A stretch of DNA of 64,000 nt from Reyranella humidisoli (GTDB taxonomy: Bacteria; Pseudomonadota; Alphaproteobacteria; Reyranellales; Reyranellaceae): NCBI RefSeq assembly GCF_019039055.1, contig NZ_JAHOPB010000001.1:3260001-3324000 (forward strand). The letters are read 5' to 3'. Positions 1-7,758 of the stretch are shown one piece after another. Each line of letters starts with the position of its first letter. Within the stretch, counting starts at the first letter, position 1. The translations under genes and the position numbers were made by a program. The notes beneath the pieces are model-generated. The model searched no databases and was not told the origin of the DNA. It saw nothing but the letters and a program-made list of their open reading frames with translations.

Positions 1-68
1 TGTGCGGCGGGCCGGCCGAAGATTACTTCCTCCATCCTGCTGAAAACGATGCGGCCCGAAGCGGTCAT
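1..68 (-). CDS. N-terminus of a dehydrogenase-like protein, cut by the window edge
   Basis: Reverse-strand reading from an ATG at 68 gives 22 residues before the sequence ends. A GGGAGAA ribosome binding site lies five bases upstream of the ATG. The peptide contains EEVIFGRPAA, which resembles the start of some iron-containing alcohol dehydrogenases / maleylacetate reductases. That assignment rests on a short stretch and is tentative. The gene would diverge from the M20 peptidase, with the shared promoter region in 69-122. Confidence 0.45.
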   Translation of the reverse strand, partial: MTASGRIVFSRMEEVIFGRPAA

Positions 69-122
69 GCTCTTCTCCCTGTAATTTTGCTATCGTGGCG
101 GCGAAAACAGGCAAGGGAAAGC

Positions 123-1520
123 ATGACCGGGACACGGGATGGCGCGATCGCCCGCGCAGAGAAATATTTCGACGACGGCGGCTTCTTCGAGGAGCTGCAG
201 CGGCGGGTGGCCATCCCCACGACCAGCCAGGAGGAGGGCTCCATGCCCGCCCTGCAGCAATACGTCTCCGGCGAAATGACCGAGTCGCTGCAGAAGCTCG
301 GTTACGACTGTACCGTGCTGCCCAACCCGCGCCGCGAATACGGCCCCTTCCTGATCGCCCGCCGGGTCGAGGACCCGTCCCAGCCAACGGTCCTGACCTA
401 TGGCCACGGCGACGTGATCCGCGGCCAGGAGGAGCAGTGGCGCTCGGGCCTGTCGCCCTGGAAGATCGTGATCGAGGGCGACAGGATGTACGGCCGGGGC
501 ACCGCCGACAACAAGGGCCAGCACACGATCAACATCGCGGCGCTTGCCTCGGTCATGCAGGAGCGCGGCGGCTCGCTGGGCTTCAACTCGACCATCCTGA
601 TCGAGACCGGCGAGGAGACCGGCTCGCCGGGCCTCGCCGACTTCTGCAAGGCCAACAAGGATGCGCTCAAGGCCGATGCGCTGATCGCCTCGGACGGACC
701 TCGGCTCGACCATCGCCGGCCGACCATCTTCGGCGGCACCCGCGGCACGCTGAACTTCAACCTGAAGCTCACGATGCGCGAGGGCGGCCATCATTCCGGC
801 AACTGGGGCGGGCTGCTGGCCAACCCCGGCATCATCATGGCGCATGCGCTGGCCACGATCACCGACGAGCGCGGCCAGATCAAAGTGCCGGAGTGGCGTC
901 CGAAGACGCTGACCAACTCGATTCGCGCGGCCTTGGCCGACGCCCATGTCGATGCCGGCGAAGGCGCGCCCGAGATCAACGAGGACTGGGGCGAGAAGTC
1001 GCTGACGCCGGTCGAGCGGGTGTTCGGCTGGAACAGCTTCGAGGTCCTGGCCTTCAAGACCGGCAATCCCGACCGGCCGGTCAACGCCATCCCGCCCAGC
1101 GCCATCGCCTACTGCCAGCTGCGCTTCGTGGTCGGCACCGATCCGCACGACATTGTCCCGGCGCTGCGCCGGCATCTCGAAAAGCACGGCTTCGGCCAGA
1201 TCGAGGTGGAGCAGGCGCGCGACGTCATCATGAATGCCACCCGCCTCGACCCGGAGAACCCCTGGGCAAAGTTCGCCTCAGGTTCGATCGAGAAGACGGC
1301 GGGGCAGAAGCCCAACATGCTGCCCAACCTGGGCGGTTCGCTGCCCAACGAAGTCTTCACCGACATACTGGGGCTGCCGACGGTGTGGGTTCCGCATTCC
1401 TACGCCGCCTGCTCGCAGCATGCGCCGGACGAGCATCTGCTGGCGCCGGTCGCCCGCGACGGGCTGCGGCTGATGACCGGCCTTTTCTGGGATTTGGGCG
1501 CACAGGGCCGGCCGGGGTAA
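123..1520 (+). CDS. M20 family metallopeptidase (dipeptidase/deacylase-like)
   Basis: A 465-residue cytoplasmic zinc hydrolase of the M20/ArgE/DapE/carnosinase group, expected to cleave a peptide or N-acyl amide bond. Metal and catalytic positions are visible: GHGD near residue 95, the bridging aspartate in GTADNKG near 129, the ETGEETG glutamate pair near 164 and an ASDGP aspartate near 191. No signal peptide is present. The ATG at 123 is preferred over an upstream TTG at 87 because GGGAAAG lies just before it and family proteins begin near this point. The sigma factor gene starts ten bases after the stop, so the two may share a transcript. The exact substrate cannot be read from sequence. 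Confidence 0.93.
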   Translation: MTGTRDGAIARAEKYFDDGGFFEELQRRVAIPTTSQEEGSMPALQQYVSGEMTESLQKLGYDCTVLPNPRREYGPFLIARRVEDPSQPTVLTYGHGDVIRGQEEQWRSGLSPWKIVIEGDRMYGRGTADNKGQHTINIAALASVMQERGGSLGFNSTILIETGEETGSPGLADFCKANKDALKADALIASDGPRLDHRRPTIFGGTRGTLNFNLKLTMREGGHHSGNWGGLLANPGIIMAHALATITDERGQIKVPEWRPKTLTNSIRAALADAHVDAGEGAPEINEDWGEKSLTPVERVFGWNSFEVLAFKTGNPDRPVNAIPPSAIAYCQLRFVVGTDPHDIVPALRRHLEKHGFGQIEVEQARDVIMNATRLDPENPWAKFASGSIEKTAGQKPNMLPNLGGSLPNEVFTDILGLPTVWVPHSYAACSQHAPDEHLLAPVARDGLRLMTGLFWDLGAQGRPG

Positions 1521-1530
1521 GCTCCCCCCG

Positions 1531-2088
1531 ATGCTTTCAGCCGACGAGGCCGCCGATCTGATCGAAGCCATCGCGACCCGTCAGGATCGCGCGGCTTTTG
1601 CCAGATTTTTCAATCACTTTGCGCCCCGCGTGAAGGCCTTCATCATGCGTGGCGGGGCAGATGCAGAGGCCGCGCAGGAAGTGGCGCAGGAAGCCCTGAT
1701 CATGGTCTGGCGCAAGGCCGCCAGTTTCGATCGGACCCGGGCCTCCGCGACCACCTGGCTGTACACGATCGCGCGCAACAAGCGGATCGACCTGCTGCGG
1801 CGCAACAACCGGCCGGCCATCGACACCGAGGACTGGCTCACGGTTTTTGCCCCCGAAGCGGACGACGCCGACAAATCCGTCCTCGCAGGTCAGACGTATA
1901 CTCGCGTGAAGGAGCTTCTCTCGGGCCTGTCAGCCGATCAGCTGGTGGTGATCGAGAAGGCATTCTTCGAGGACAAGACCCACACGGTCATCGCGGAAGA
2001 GTTGAAGTTGCCCCTGGGAACGGTGAAGTCGCGCATCCGGCTGGCGCTGGGACGCCTGCGGGACGCGCTGGAGAAAGATGAGCCATGA
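1531..2088 (+). CDS. ECF-type RNA polymerase sigma factor, partner of a ChrR-like regulator
   Basis: A 185-residue group 4 (ECF) sigma factor. Region 2 is clear around residues 25-90, with AAQEVAQEALIMVWR and then TWLYTIARNKRIDLLRR. Region 4 is clear around 125-180, with an SRIRLALGRLR helix-turn-helix end that would read the -35 element. The downstream ChrR-like gene overlaps by four bases (ATGA), the usual layout of RpoE-ChrR pairs (ECF11-like), which in Rhodobacter respond to singlet oxygen. By analogy this one may respond to singlet oxygen or another reactive species, which is an inference. No separate promoter is obvious in the ten bases after the M20 gene, so transcription may start inside that gene. 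Confidence 0.95.
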   Translation: MLSADEAADLIEAIATRQDRAAFARFFNHFAPRVKAFIMRGGADAEAAQEVAQEALIMVWRKAASFDRTRASATTWLYTIARNKRIDLLRRNNRPAIDTEDWLTVFAPEADDADKSVLAGQTYTRVKELLSGLSADQLVVIEKAFFEDKTHTVIAEELKLPLGTVKSRIRLALGRLRDALEKDEP

Positions 2089-2750
2089 GCCGCCATCCGG
2101 CGCCTGAAGAACTGTTGCTGGACTACGCCGCGGGCGCGCTGCCCGCCGGACCCAGCCTCGCGGTTGAACTACACGTCGCCCTGGATTCGCAGTCAAAGCG
2201 GACGGTAGAGCGGCTGGTTGCCCTGGGGGGCGCGCTGATCGAGCGCGAGCCGGCGCCGATCGAGGCCCGGCTGGACGAAACGGCGCTTGAACGCACCCTG
2301 GCGCGCCTCGAAGCCGTTCCGGTCGAGCCGAAACCGTCGTTGCCGCGCCACCGCCACCCGGGCTTCGATTGGGCGCCGGCCCCGCTGGTGCCCCACCTGC
2401 GGCCGGGCATGGATTGGCGCCGCGTGATGGGCAAGTTCGACGAGATCCGTCTCGACCTGCCGGGCGACTTCCATCGCGTGTCGCTGCTGCGGCTGGAATC
2501 GGGACGCGGCCTGCCCGAGCACAAGCATTCCGGCTACGAGTACACGGTCGTCCTTCAGGGCGGCTACACCGACGAAACCGGCAACTACGGCGTCGGTGAT
2601 TTCGCCGTCGGTCCGGGCTCCGTGCGTCACGAGCCGATCGCCGATCCGGGCGAGCCGTGCATCGCGATGATCGTGGTCGAGAAGCCGATCGTGCTCACGG
2701 GCCCGTGGGGCCGCTGGCTCAATCCGCTGGTCAGTCGCGGCCTGATCTGA
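2085..2750 (+). CDS. ChrR-like cupin anti-sigma factor lacking the usual zinc-binding cysteines
   Basis: A 221-residue protein with two parts. An N-terminal anti-sigma-like segment (about 1-80) contains HPAPEELLLDYAAGAL. A C-terminal cupin (about 100-210) follows. The cupin keeps all metal ligands at ChrR spacing: His146, His148, Glu152 and His182. In ChrR the N-terminal domain binds zinc with two histidines and two cysteines in an H-x3-C-x2-C pattern. Here the pattern reads H30-x3-D34-x2-S37, so both cysteines are gone, while His4 and His30 remain. The gene overlaps the sigma factor stop by ATGA, which supports coupled translation and a sigma-binding role. Whether it still binds zinc or holds the sigma factor is uncertain. 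Confidence 0.92.
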   Translation: MSRHPAPEELLLDYAAGALPAGPSLAVELHVALDSQSKRTVERLVALGGALIEREPAPIEARLDETALERTLARLEAVPVEPKPSLPRHRHPGFDWAPAPLVPHLRPGMDWRRVMGKFDEIRLDLPGDFHRVSLLRLESGRGLPEHKHSGYEYTVVLQGGYTDETGNYGVGDFAVGPGSVRHEPIADPGEPCIAMIVVEKPIVLTGPWGRWLNPLVSRGLI

Positions 2751-2767
2751 GAGCGTTGACCGCGAAA

Positions 2768-2806
2768 GGGGTTCCCTTCAGGCTTGAGGCCTGAAAAGGG
2801 GACCCC
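2768..2806 (+). promoter_or_regulatory. Hairpin that buries the ribosome binding site of the next gene
   Basis: Bases 2768-2783 can pair with 2789-2806: GGGGT with ACCCC, TCCC with GGGG, and TTCAGGC with GCCTGAA, leaving a five-base loop and a two-base AA bulge. The start codon follows at 2807, and the only Shine-Dalgarno-like run (AAAAGGGG) lies wholly in the 3' arm. No T-run follows, so this is not a standard terminator. It could hold translation down until melted or opened by a factor. The structure is seen directly; the regulatory role is inferred. Confidence 0.6.
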
Positions 2807-3355
2807 ATGTCGCGCATTCCGTACTACGAAGTCGAAAACGCCACCGGAAAGCATGCCGAATTGCTCGGCAAGCTCAATCCGATGCTCAACATCTACCGGA
2901 TGCTGGCGAACTCGGAGCAGGGCGCGAAGGGCTTCCTGCGGATGGGCAACGGGCTGCTCTATCGCTGCGAACTGAACCCGGTGCTGCGCGAGCTGGCGAT
3001 CATCCGGGTCGGCCGGCTGAGCCGCACCGCCTACGAAGTGTTCCAGCACGAGCGCATCGGCCGCGAGGTCGGCGTGACCGAAGACAAGATCGCAGCCCTG
3101 CGCGACGCCACCATCGAGGCGCCGGCCTTCGACGACAACGAGAAGGCCGTGCTGCGCTATACCGACGACGTGGTGCGCAACGTCCGGGCGTCCGACAAGA
3201 CCCTGAAGGCGGTGCAGGCCTTCCTGACGCCGGGCGCGCTGGTCGAACTCACCCTGACCATCGGCTACTACATGATGGTCTGCCGGTTCCTCGAATCGAT
3301 GGGCGTCGACGGCGAGGAAGGCCAGGCGGAGTGGCTCAAGACGGCCAAGCTGTAA
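2807..3355 (+). CDS. Carboxymuconolactone decarboxylase (AhpD-like) family protein
   Basis: A 182-residue all-helical protein of the CMD/AhpD family. The core segment from about residue 55 to 85 reads ELAIIRVGRLSRTAYEVFQH. The active-site helix has the YEVFQH form common in this family. The C-x3-C-x3-H redox motif of true AhpD is absent: Arg and Glu stand where the cysteines would be. A thiol peroxidase role is therefore unlikely, and a decarboxylase or other small-molecule reaction is more plausible. It lies 56 bases after the sigma/anti-sigma pair, behind a strong hairpin. It may belong to the same stress regulon, which is an inference from position. Confidence 0.92.
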   Translation: MSRIPYYEVENATGKHAELLGKLNPMLNIYRMLANSEQGAKGFLRMGNGLLYRCELNPVLRELAIIRVGRLSRTAYEVFQHERIGREVGVTEDKIAALRDATIEAPAFDDNEKAVLRYTDDVVRNVRASDKTLKAVQAFLTPGALVELTLTIGYYMMVCRFLESMGVDGEEGQAEWLKTAKL

Positions 3356-3362
3356 GGCAGGG

Positions 3363-3460
3363 AAAGATCCTTCGCTGCGCTCAGGATGACACCAGCTTCT
3401 GGGTCGGCGCACTGCGCAGCCCCAACAATAGTGTCATCCTGAGCGTAGCGAAGGATCCTT
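3363..3460. repeat. Interspersed intergenic inverted repeat
   Basis: Two 30-base arms, 3363-3392 and 3431-3460, are reverse complements with two mismatches, separated by 38 bases. The arm core, of the form TCATCCTGAGCGTAGCGA, resembles a dispersed intergenic repeat seen in many GC-rich bacterial genomes (from memory, not searched here). The element fills most of the gap between the CMD-family gene and the M81 peptidase gene. Its transcript would fold into a long hairpin. Confidence 0.85.
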
Positions 3461-3525
3461 GATTCTCGATCGATAGCCCTACCCTGACAGCAGGGGAGGA
3501 GAAGACCGGATTTAGGAGTAACGAA

Positions 3526-5037
3526 ATGGCGTACCGCGTCCTGATCGCGCAGTTCATGCATGAGACGAACACCTTCAGCAAACTCAAGACGACGCTGGAG
3601 GATTACCGCAAGCGCTGGCTGATCGAGGGCGAGGCGATAGTGCCGCGCTTCACCGGCACGAAGAACGAGGTCGGCGGCTACATCGACTCGGTGAAGAAGT
3701 ACGGCTGGGAGCCGGTCTGGGCCGCCGCGGCCAATGCCACGCCGTCGGGCAAGCTCACGAAGGAGACCTGGGAGCATATCCGCGACCTGATCCTCGATGC
3801 CGCGAAGAAGGCGGGCAAGCTCGACGCGATCTGCCTGTCGCTGCATGGCGCGGCGGTGACGGAGACGGAGGACGATGCCGAAGGCGCGCTTCTGGCGGCG
3901 CTGCGCGCCATCGTCGGTCCGGACGTCCCCATCGTCGCCACGCTCGACCTCCATGCCAACGCCACGGCGGGGATGGCGCGTCACGCCAACGCGCTGGTGA
4001 GCTACCGGACCTATCCGCACATCGACGGCTACGAACGTGCGGTCCAGGCCGCGGCGCTGGTCCAGGAGACGCTGGAGGGCCGGAAGAAGCCCCGGTGCCT
4101 GCTGGTCCAGCCCGCCATGCTGCAGGGCGCGGATTCCGGCAAGACCACCCAGCCCGGCCTGATGCGCGACCTGCTGGCCAGGGCCGACGCCTTCGAGAAA
4201 GAGCCAGGCATCAACGTCGTCAGCATCCAGGCGGGATTCACCTGGTCGGACATCCCCTACACCGGCCCTTCGATCGCGGTGAGTCACGAGCCCGGCGCCG
4301 AGAAGCGCGCGCGGGAAATGGCGGCCGCGCTGCTCGACGAGATCTGGAAGCGCCGCGACGAGAACACCTCGAACTACCGGCCGATCGCCGACGCGATCGC
4401 GGCGGCCAGGGCCGGCGTCGGCAAGGATGGTCCGCTCGTGGTGGCCGACGGCACCGACAATCCGGGCGGCGGCGGTTACAACGACACGACCCCGGTGCTG
4501 CAGGCGCTGATCGACGCGGACGTCCAGAACGTGGCCTTCGGCACCATCTTCGATCCCGGCACGGTGCAGCAGGCCATCGCCGCCGGCGTCGGCGCGGAGA
4601 TCGACGTCGTGCTGGGCGGCCATACCGATCCGTCGATGGGCGGACCGGTGAAGGCGAGGGCCTTCGTGAAGATGCTGTCCGACGGTTCCTTCAAGAACGA
4701 CGGGCCGATGAATGCCGGCGTCGAGACCTCGATGGGACCGACCGCGGTGCTGCGCATCGGCGGCATCGACGTCGTCACCATCTCCAACCGCATCCAGACC
4801 ATCGACCTGCAGGTCTTTTTCAGCCAGGGCATCGACCCACGCACGAAGAGCGTGGTGGTGGTGAAGAGCGTGCAGCATTTCCGTGCGGCCTACGCGCCGA
4901 TCGCCCGCGAGATCGTGCTGGTCGATTCCGGCGGCATCTGCTCGCCCGATCTGTCGCGCCTGAAGTTCACCAAGCTGCGGCGGCCGATCTGGCCGCTCGA
5001 CGGCATCAACGATCCCTATGCGGGGCAGCGGCCATGA
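3526..5037 (+). CDS. M81 family metallopeptidase (MlrC-like)
   Basis: A 503-residue protein matching the M81/MlrC family across its length. The N-terminal domain begins with FMHETNTFS (about residues 10-18), then has a DLHANAT metal motif near residue 145 and TYPHIDGYERA near 165. The C-terminal MlrC domain contains DGTDNPGGGGYNDTT near 310 and GGHTDPS near 365. MlrC itself breaks down linear microcystin peptides, but most homologues sit in amino-acid or amide catabolic clusters. An SD (GGAGT) lies nine bases before the ATG. The downstream dioxygenase overlaps by four bases, so the two proteins probably act in the same pathway. The substrate is unknown. Confidence 0.93.
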   Translation: MAYRVLIAQFMHETNTFSKLKTTLEDYRKRWLIEGEAIVPRFTGTKNEVGGYIDSVKKYGWEPVWAAAANATPSGKLTKETWEHIRDLILDAAKKAGKLDAICLSLHGAAVTETEDDAEGALLAALRAIVGPDVPIVATLDLHANATAGMARHANALVSYRTYPHIDGYERAVQAAALVQETLEGRKKPRCLLVQPAMLQGADSGKTTQPGLMRDLLARADAFEKEPGINVVSIQAGFTWSDIPYTGPSIAVSHEPGAEKRAREMAAALLDEIWKRRDENTSNYRPIADAIAAARAGVGKDGPLVVADGTDNPGGGGYNDTTPVLQALIDADVQNVAFGTIFDPGTVQQAIAAGVGAEIDVVLGGHTDPSMGGPVKARAFVKMLSDGSFKNDGPMNAGVETSMGPTAVLRIGGIDVVTISNRIQTIDLQVFFSQGIDPRTKSVVVVKSVQHFRAAYAPIAREIVLVDSGGICSPDLSRLKFTKLRRPIWPLDGINDPYAGQRP

Positions 5038-6041
5038 ACGTCGTGCGCGAAGCGCCGCTGCCCGGCGCATCCTTCGGTGCCACGCTGCGGCTCGACGGCG
5101 ATGCCGCCGAGATCGTGGCAGCCGCCGAGCGCGATCCCGCCCGCCTGCCGGCCGAGTTGTCGGCGGCCAGGGGGCTGCTGCTGATCCAGGGCATGAACGG
5201 AATCTCGGACGATCCGGACCTGCTCATCCGCCTCAGCCGCGTCTTCGGGCCGGAGGTCGAGGACTATCGGCATACGCTGACCGACCTGAAGGCGGTGCAC
5301 GTTTCGGTGCCGGAGATCCTGCTGGTGTCGAACAGGGCGCCGGTCGGCAAGGCGCCGCCCAAGCGGCCTGATCCGCCGCTGGCCGCCGACGGGCTGATCC
5401 CGACGCAGTACCCGCACCGCAAGGGCTGGCACACCGACCAGAGCTATCGCCGGCCGCCGCCCGACATCTCGCTGTTTTACGCCGTAACGCCGGCCGAGCG
5501 GACGACCGGCCAGACGCTGTTCGCCAACGGCATCCTGGCCTACGAGGCGCTGCCGCCGGCGCTGAAGGCGAAGGTCGAAAATCTGGTCGGCCTGCACGCC
5601 CAACCGGGTAGCGGCCGCTCGCGCGACGCCGCCCTGGCCGGGCGCACGCCGCGCGCCTTCGCCGTCCATGAGCGCTCGCAGCCCCAGCCGGTCGTGCGCG
5701 CCCATCCCGTGACCGGCGAGAAATCCCTGTTCCTCTGCGAATGGGGCCAGATGGACTGGTTCGAGGGACCGTTCGTCGGCCTGGAGCCGGGGCCGCACGG
5801 GGCGGGGGCCGCGCTGCTCGACGAGATCATGGCGCACTATACGGAGCGTCGCTTCTGCTACGCCCACGAATGGACCGAGGGTGATCTGCTGGTCTGGGAC
5901 AATCGCTGCCTCGTCCACGCCGCCACCTGGTTCGACGGCGACCGCGAGAGCCGCCTGATGTGGCGCACGACGGTTCACGGCAATCCCGGCGCCCCCTACG
6001 CCGGCGAGAAGAAGAGCTGGATTCCGGCCGCTGCTGGCTGA
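5034..6041 (+). CDS. TauD/TfdA-type Fe(II)/2-oxoglutarate dioxygenase
   Basis: A 335-residue non-haem iron dioxygenase that couples 2-oxoglutarate decarboxylation to hydroxylation of a small acid. The iron triad is visible as His133 and Asp135 in WHTDQSY and His295 in NRCLVHAATWF. The 2-oxoglutarate-binding arginine is probably Arg307 or Arg311 in SRLMWRTT. The ATG start is inside the ATGA overlap with the M81 gene stop, so translation is likely coupled. A longer reading frame extends upstream to 4095, but that part only shadows the M81 gene. The substrate cannot be named. Confidence 0.93.
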   Translation: MNVVREAPLPGASFGATLRLDGDAAEIVAAAERDPARLPAELSAARGLLLIQGMNGISDDPDLLIRLSRVFGPEVEDYRHTLTDLKAVHVSVPEILLVSNRAPVGKAPPKRPDPPLAADGLIPTQYPHRKGWHTDQSYRRPPPDISLFYAVTPAERTTGQTLFANGILAYEALPPALKAKVENLVGLHAQPGSGRSRDAALAGRTPRAFAVHERSQPQPVVRAHPVTGEKSLFLCEWGQMDWFEGPFVGLEPGPHGAGAALLDEIMAHYTERRFCYAHEWTEGDLLVWDNRCLVHAATWFDGDRESRLMWRTTVHGNPGAPYAGEKKSWIPAAAG

Positions 6042-6060
6042 TGGGGCCGAGTGCGCCGGT

Positions 6061-7143
6061 TCAGCGCTTCTGGCGGAAGAAGGTCGTGAGCACGTAGCGG
6101 CGGCCGCGGGTCACCGGGCCGACCTTGTGCAGCAGGCCGCAGGAGAAGACCGCGGCCGCGCCCGCGGGCGGGCTCACGCGCACGCCGGCATATTCGGGAA
6201 ACACCAGCTCGCCGCCCTCGAAGTCGTCGTTGAGGTTCAGCGACACGGCAAAGGCCCGATCGGCCGTGACGGGCGCGCCGTTGTCGCGATGGGCGGCGAA
6301 GAAGTGCTTGCCCTCGGCGCTGTAGGACAGCACGACATGGGCGTCGAAGGTGAACTCGCGATCGAAGGCGAAGACCTTCGTCAGTTCCGGACCGATGCGA
6401 TAGGCGAGACGGTCGGAGACCGCCTTCTGCATCATCGGCTCGACGATCATGTAGTCCTCGGTGCGCTTCAGCTTCGCCATGTCGACGTTGCCGTAGCGGC
6501 TCGAAACGCCCGAGTCCCCGTGGTCGCCCTTGCCCCAGAGCCGGATGAGCTGGGTGCAGAAGTCCGGCTCGAAGACGCGGGGCAGGACCATCACCGGCGC
6601 CATCGCGGTCTTGAGCAGCAGGTCGGCGCCGCCGTCGGCGCGAACGGAAGCGGCCAGCGCGCCGATCCCCTCGGCCGCCGCCAGCAGGGCCCGCGTATCG
6701 AAGGTACCCGCGACCCGCTGGTTCGGATCGAGCACGATCACGCGCTGGCGCGGCCCCATCGCCTGGCCGAAGGCGACGGCGCCGCCTTGCGCGAGCAGGG
6801 CCGAGAGGTATTGGCCCTTGGGGTCGCAGAGCAGCAGCGGTTGCTCGGGCGCCGCGCCGAGCTTCGTCCAGGCCGGCGTCGCGCGGGCGATTTCGTTCCC
6901 GGCGACGACCAGCAGCGTGGTCGACGCCTGTTCGCAGGCAGCGCGCAAGGCGGCGAACTGGACGGGATCGAGCGCCGTCAGGTCGGCCACGGCGAGCAGC
7001 GCCACCGGGTCGCCGACGAACGACCAGACGAACTTCCGAAGCTTGCCGTCCAGCCCCGGCAGGGCGAAATCCGGAACGCGGTCTCCGGGCCGGAGCGACA
7101 GCATGTTGGTCATGGCCGCTGGTAGCAGCGCGCTGGAGGCCAT
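6061..7143 (-). CDS. Redoxin-like domain fused to a prolyl-4-hydroxylase-type 2OG oxygenase
   Basis: A 360-residue protein with two domains. Residues about 15-160 look like an AhpC/TSA redoxin fold, starting LRPGDRVPDFALPGLDG. The peroxidatic T-x2-C position reads TALD, so Asp58 stands where the cysteine should be and the domain is probably not a peroxidase. Residues about 185-360 form a 2OG-Fe(II) oxygenase: His285 and Asp287 in AAHRDNG, His339 in GLLHKVG, and a basic cluster RGRRY at 346-350 for 2-oxoglutarate. An internal ATG at 7113 (MTNM) is an equally good start. The gene converges on the TauD-like gene. The protein target is unknown. Confidence 0.88.
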   Translation of the reverse strand: MASSALLPAAMTNMLSLRPGDRVPDFALPGLDGKLRKFVWSFVGDPVALLAVADLTALDPVQFAALRAACEQASTTLLVVAGNEIARATPAWTKLGAAPEQPLLLCDPKGQYLSALLAQGGAVAFGQAMGPRQRVIVLDPNQRVAGTFDTRALLAAAEGIGALAASVRADGGADLLLKTAMAPVMVLPRVFEPDFCTQLIRLWGKGDHGDSGVSSRYGNVDMAKLKRTEDYMIVEPMMQKAVSDRLAYRIGPELTKVFAFDREFTFDAHVVLSYSAEGKHFFAAHRDNGAPVTADRAFAVSLNLNDDFEGGELVFPEYAGVRVSPPAGAAAVFSCGLLHKVGPVTRGRRYVLTTFFRQKR

Positions 7144-7210
7144 TCAAGCGGCGGGCGGGGTGCGCTCGGGGACGCTTTGCAGCCCACCCACGGGCATGCG
7201 AGAATCGTCC

Positions 7211-7345
7211 ATGGATTGGCTGCTCAACTTCGTCGGCAGGTTCAGCGACGCGATCGCTACGACACCCTGGTACTACCAGCTTCCGGTCTGGGGCGTCGCC
7301 GCGATCCTCACCTATGTGTTCACCCGCATGATCCGGGACGTCTAG
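7211..7345 (+). CDS. Small single-span membrane protein, unknown
   Basis: A 44-residue ORF with an ATG start. The N-terminus is amphipathic (MDWLLNFVGRF). One hydrophobic stretch of about 18 residues (YQLPVWGVAAILTYVFT) is followed by basic residues, consistent with a single membrane span. The next gene begins two bases after its stop, which supports a real two-gene unit. No family was recognised, and no clear SD is present. Confidence 0.5.
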   Translation: MDWLLNFVGRFSDAIATTPWYYQLPVWGVAAILTYVFTRMIRDV

Positions 7346-7347
7346 AC

Positions 7348-7758
7348 TTGGAGTACGTTCTCCTCTCCGTCTTCGTGCTGGCAGGCACCGTCGCGACCGG
7401 CGTGTACTTCCTGAAGCGGGAATTGCCCGTTCGGCGCGCCGCCAAAGAGCAATGGCGGGCCGAGCGCGCACGGAAGGCGCTGGAGGCGTGGAACCTCCAG
7501 AAAGCCGCCGAGGACGCCCGTCGCGCACAAATCGAACTCCGGGCCCGGAAGGAACGGGAGCGCGAGGAGCAACTGGCGCAGCAGCGGCAGCAGAAGGAAG
7601 AGCGCGCCGCGACCGTCAGCGAGAAGATGTCCGCGCGCGAACTGGTCATTCGCGACCGGGAGAAGCGGAAACAGGCTCGCGCGGAGAAGATGCGGCAATG
7701 GCAGGAGCGCCGCGAACAGCATATTGCCGGGAAGACGAAGGACGAGGAGCCTACCTGA
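7348..7758 (+). CDS. Membrane-anchored coiled-coil protein with a TTG start, unknown
   Basis: A 136-residue ORF. The proposed start is a TTG at 7348, preceded by a GGGACG element. An N-terminal membrane span (about residues 3-21, YVLLSVFVLAGTVATGVYFL) is followed by about 110 residues rich in Arg, Glu, Gln, Lys and Ala, which should form a long charged coiled coil (for example EQLAQQRQQKEERA). Its last eight bases overlap the end of the convergent SGNH hydrolase gene. No family was recognised. Strong charge periodicity and the neat spacing to the upstream small gene favour real coding. Confidence 0.6.
   Translation: MEYVLLSVFVLAGTVATGVYFLKRELPVRRAAKEQWRAERARKALEAWNLQKAAEDARRAQIELRARKEREREEQLAQQRQQKEERAATVSEKMSARELVIRDREKRKQARAEKMRQWQERREQHIAGKTKDEEPT

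Noticed and set aside
4095..5033. Upstream extension of the TauD-like gene
   Set aside because: The added part is a shadow of the M81 peptidase in another frame. The ATGA junction start at 5034 begins the conserved protein.
5996..7528. Alternative reverse frame across the redoxin/2OG gene
   Set aside because: The frame at 6061-7143 has intact iron and 2-oxoglutarate motifs; the other frame is Arg/Pro/Ala-rich noise.
7211..7758. Toxin-antitoxin pair
   Set aside because: Two small adjacent genes fit the size, but neither has a toxin or DNA-binding feature and both look like membrane proteins.
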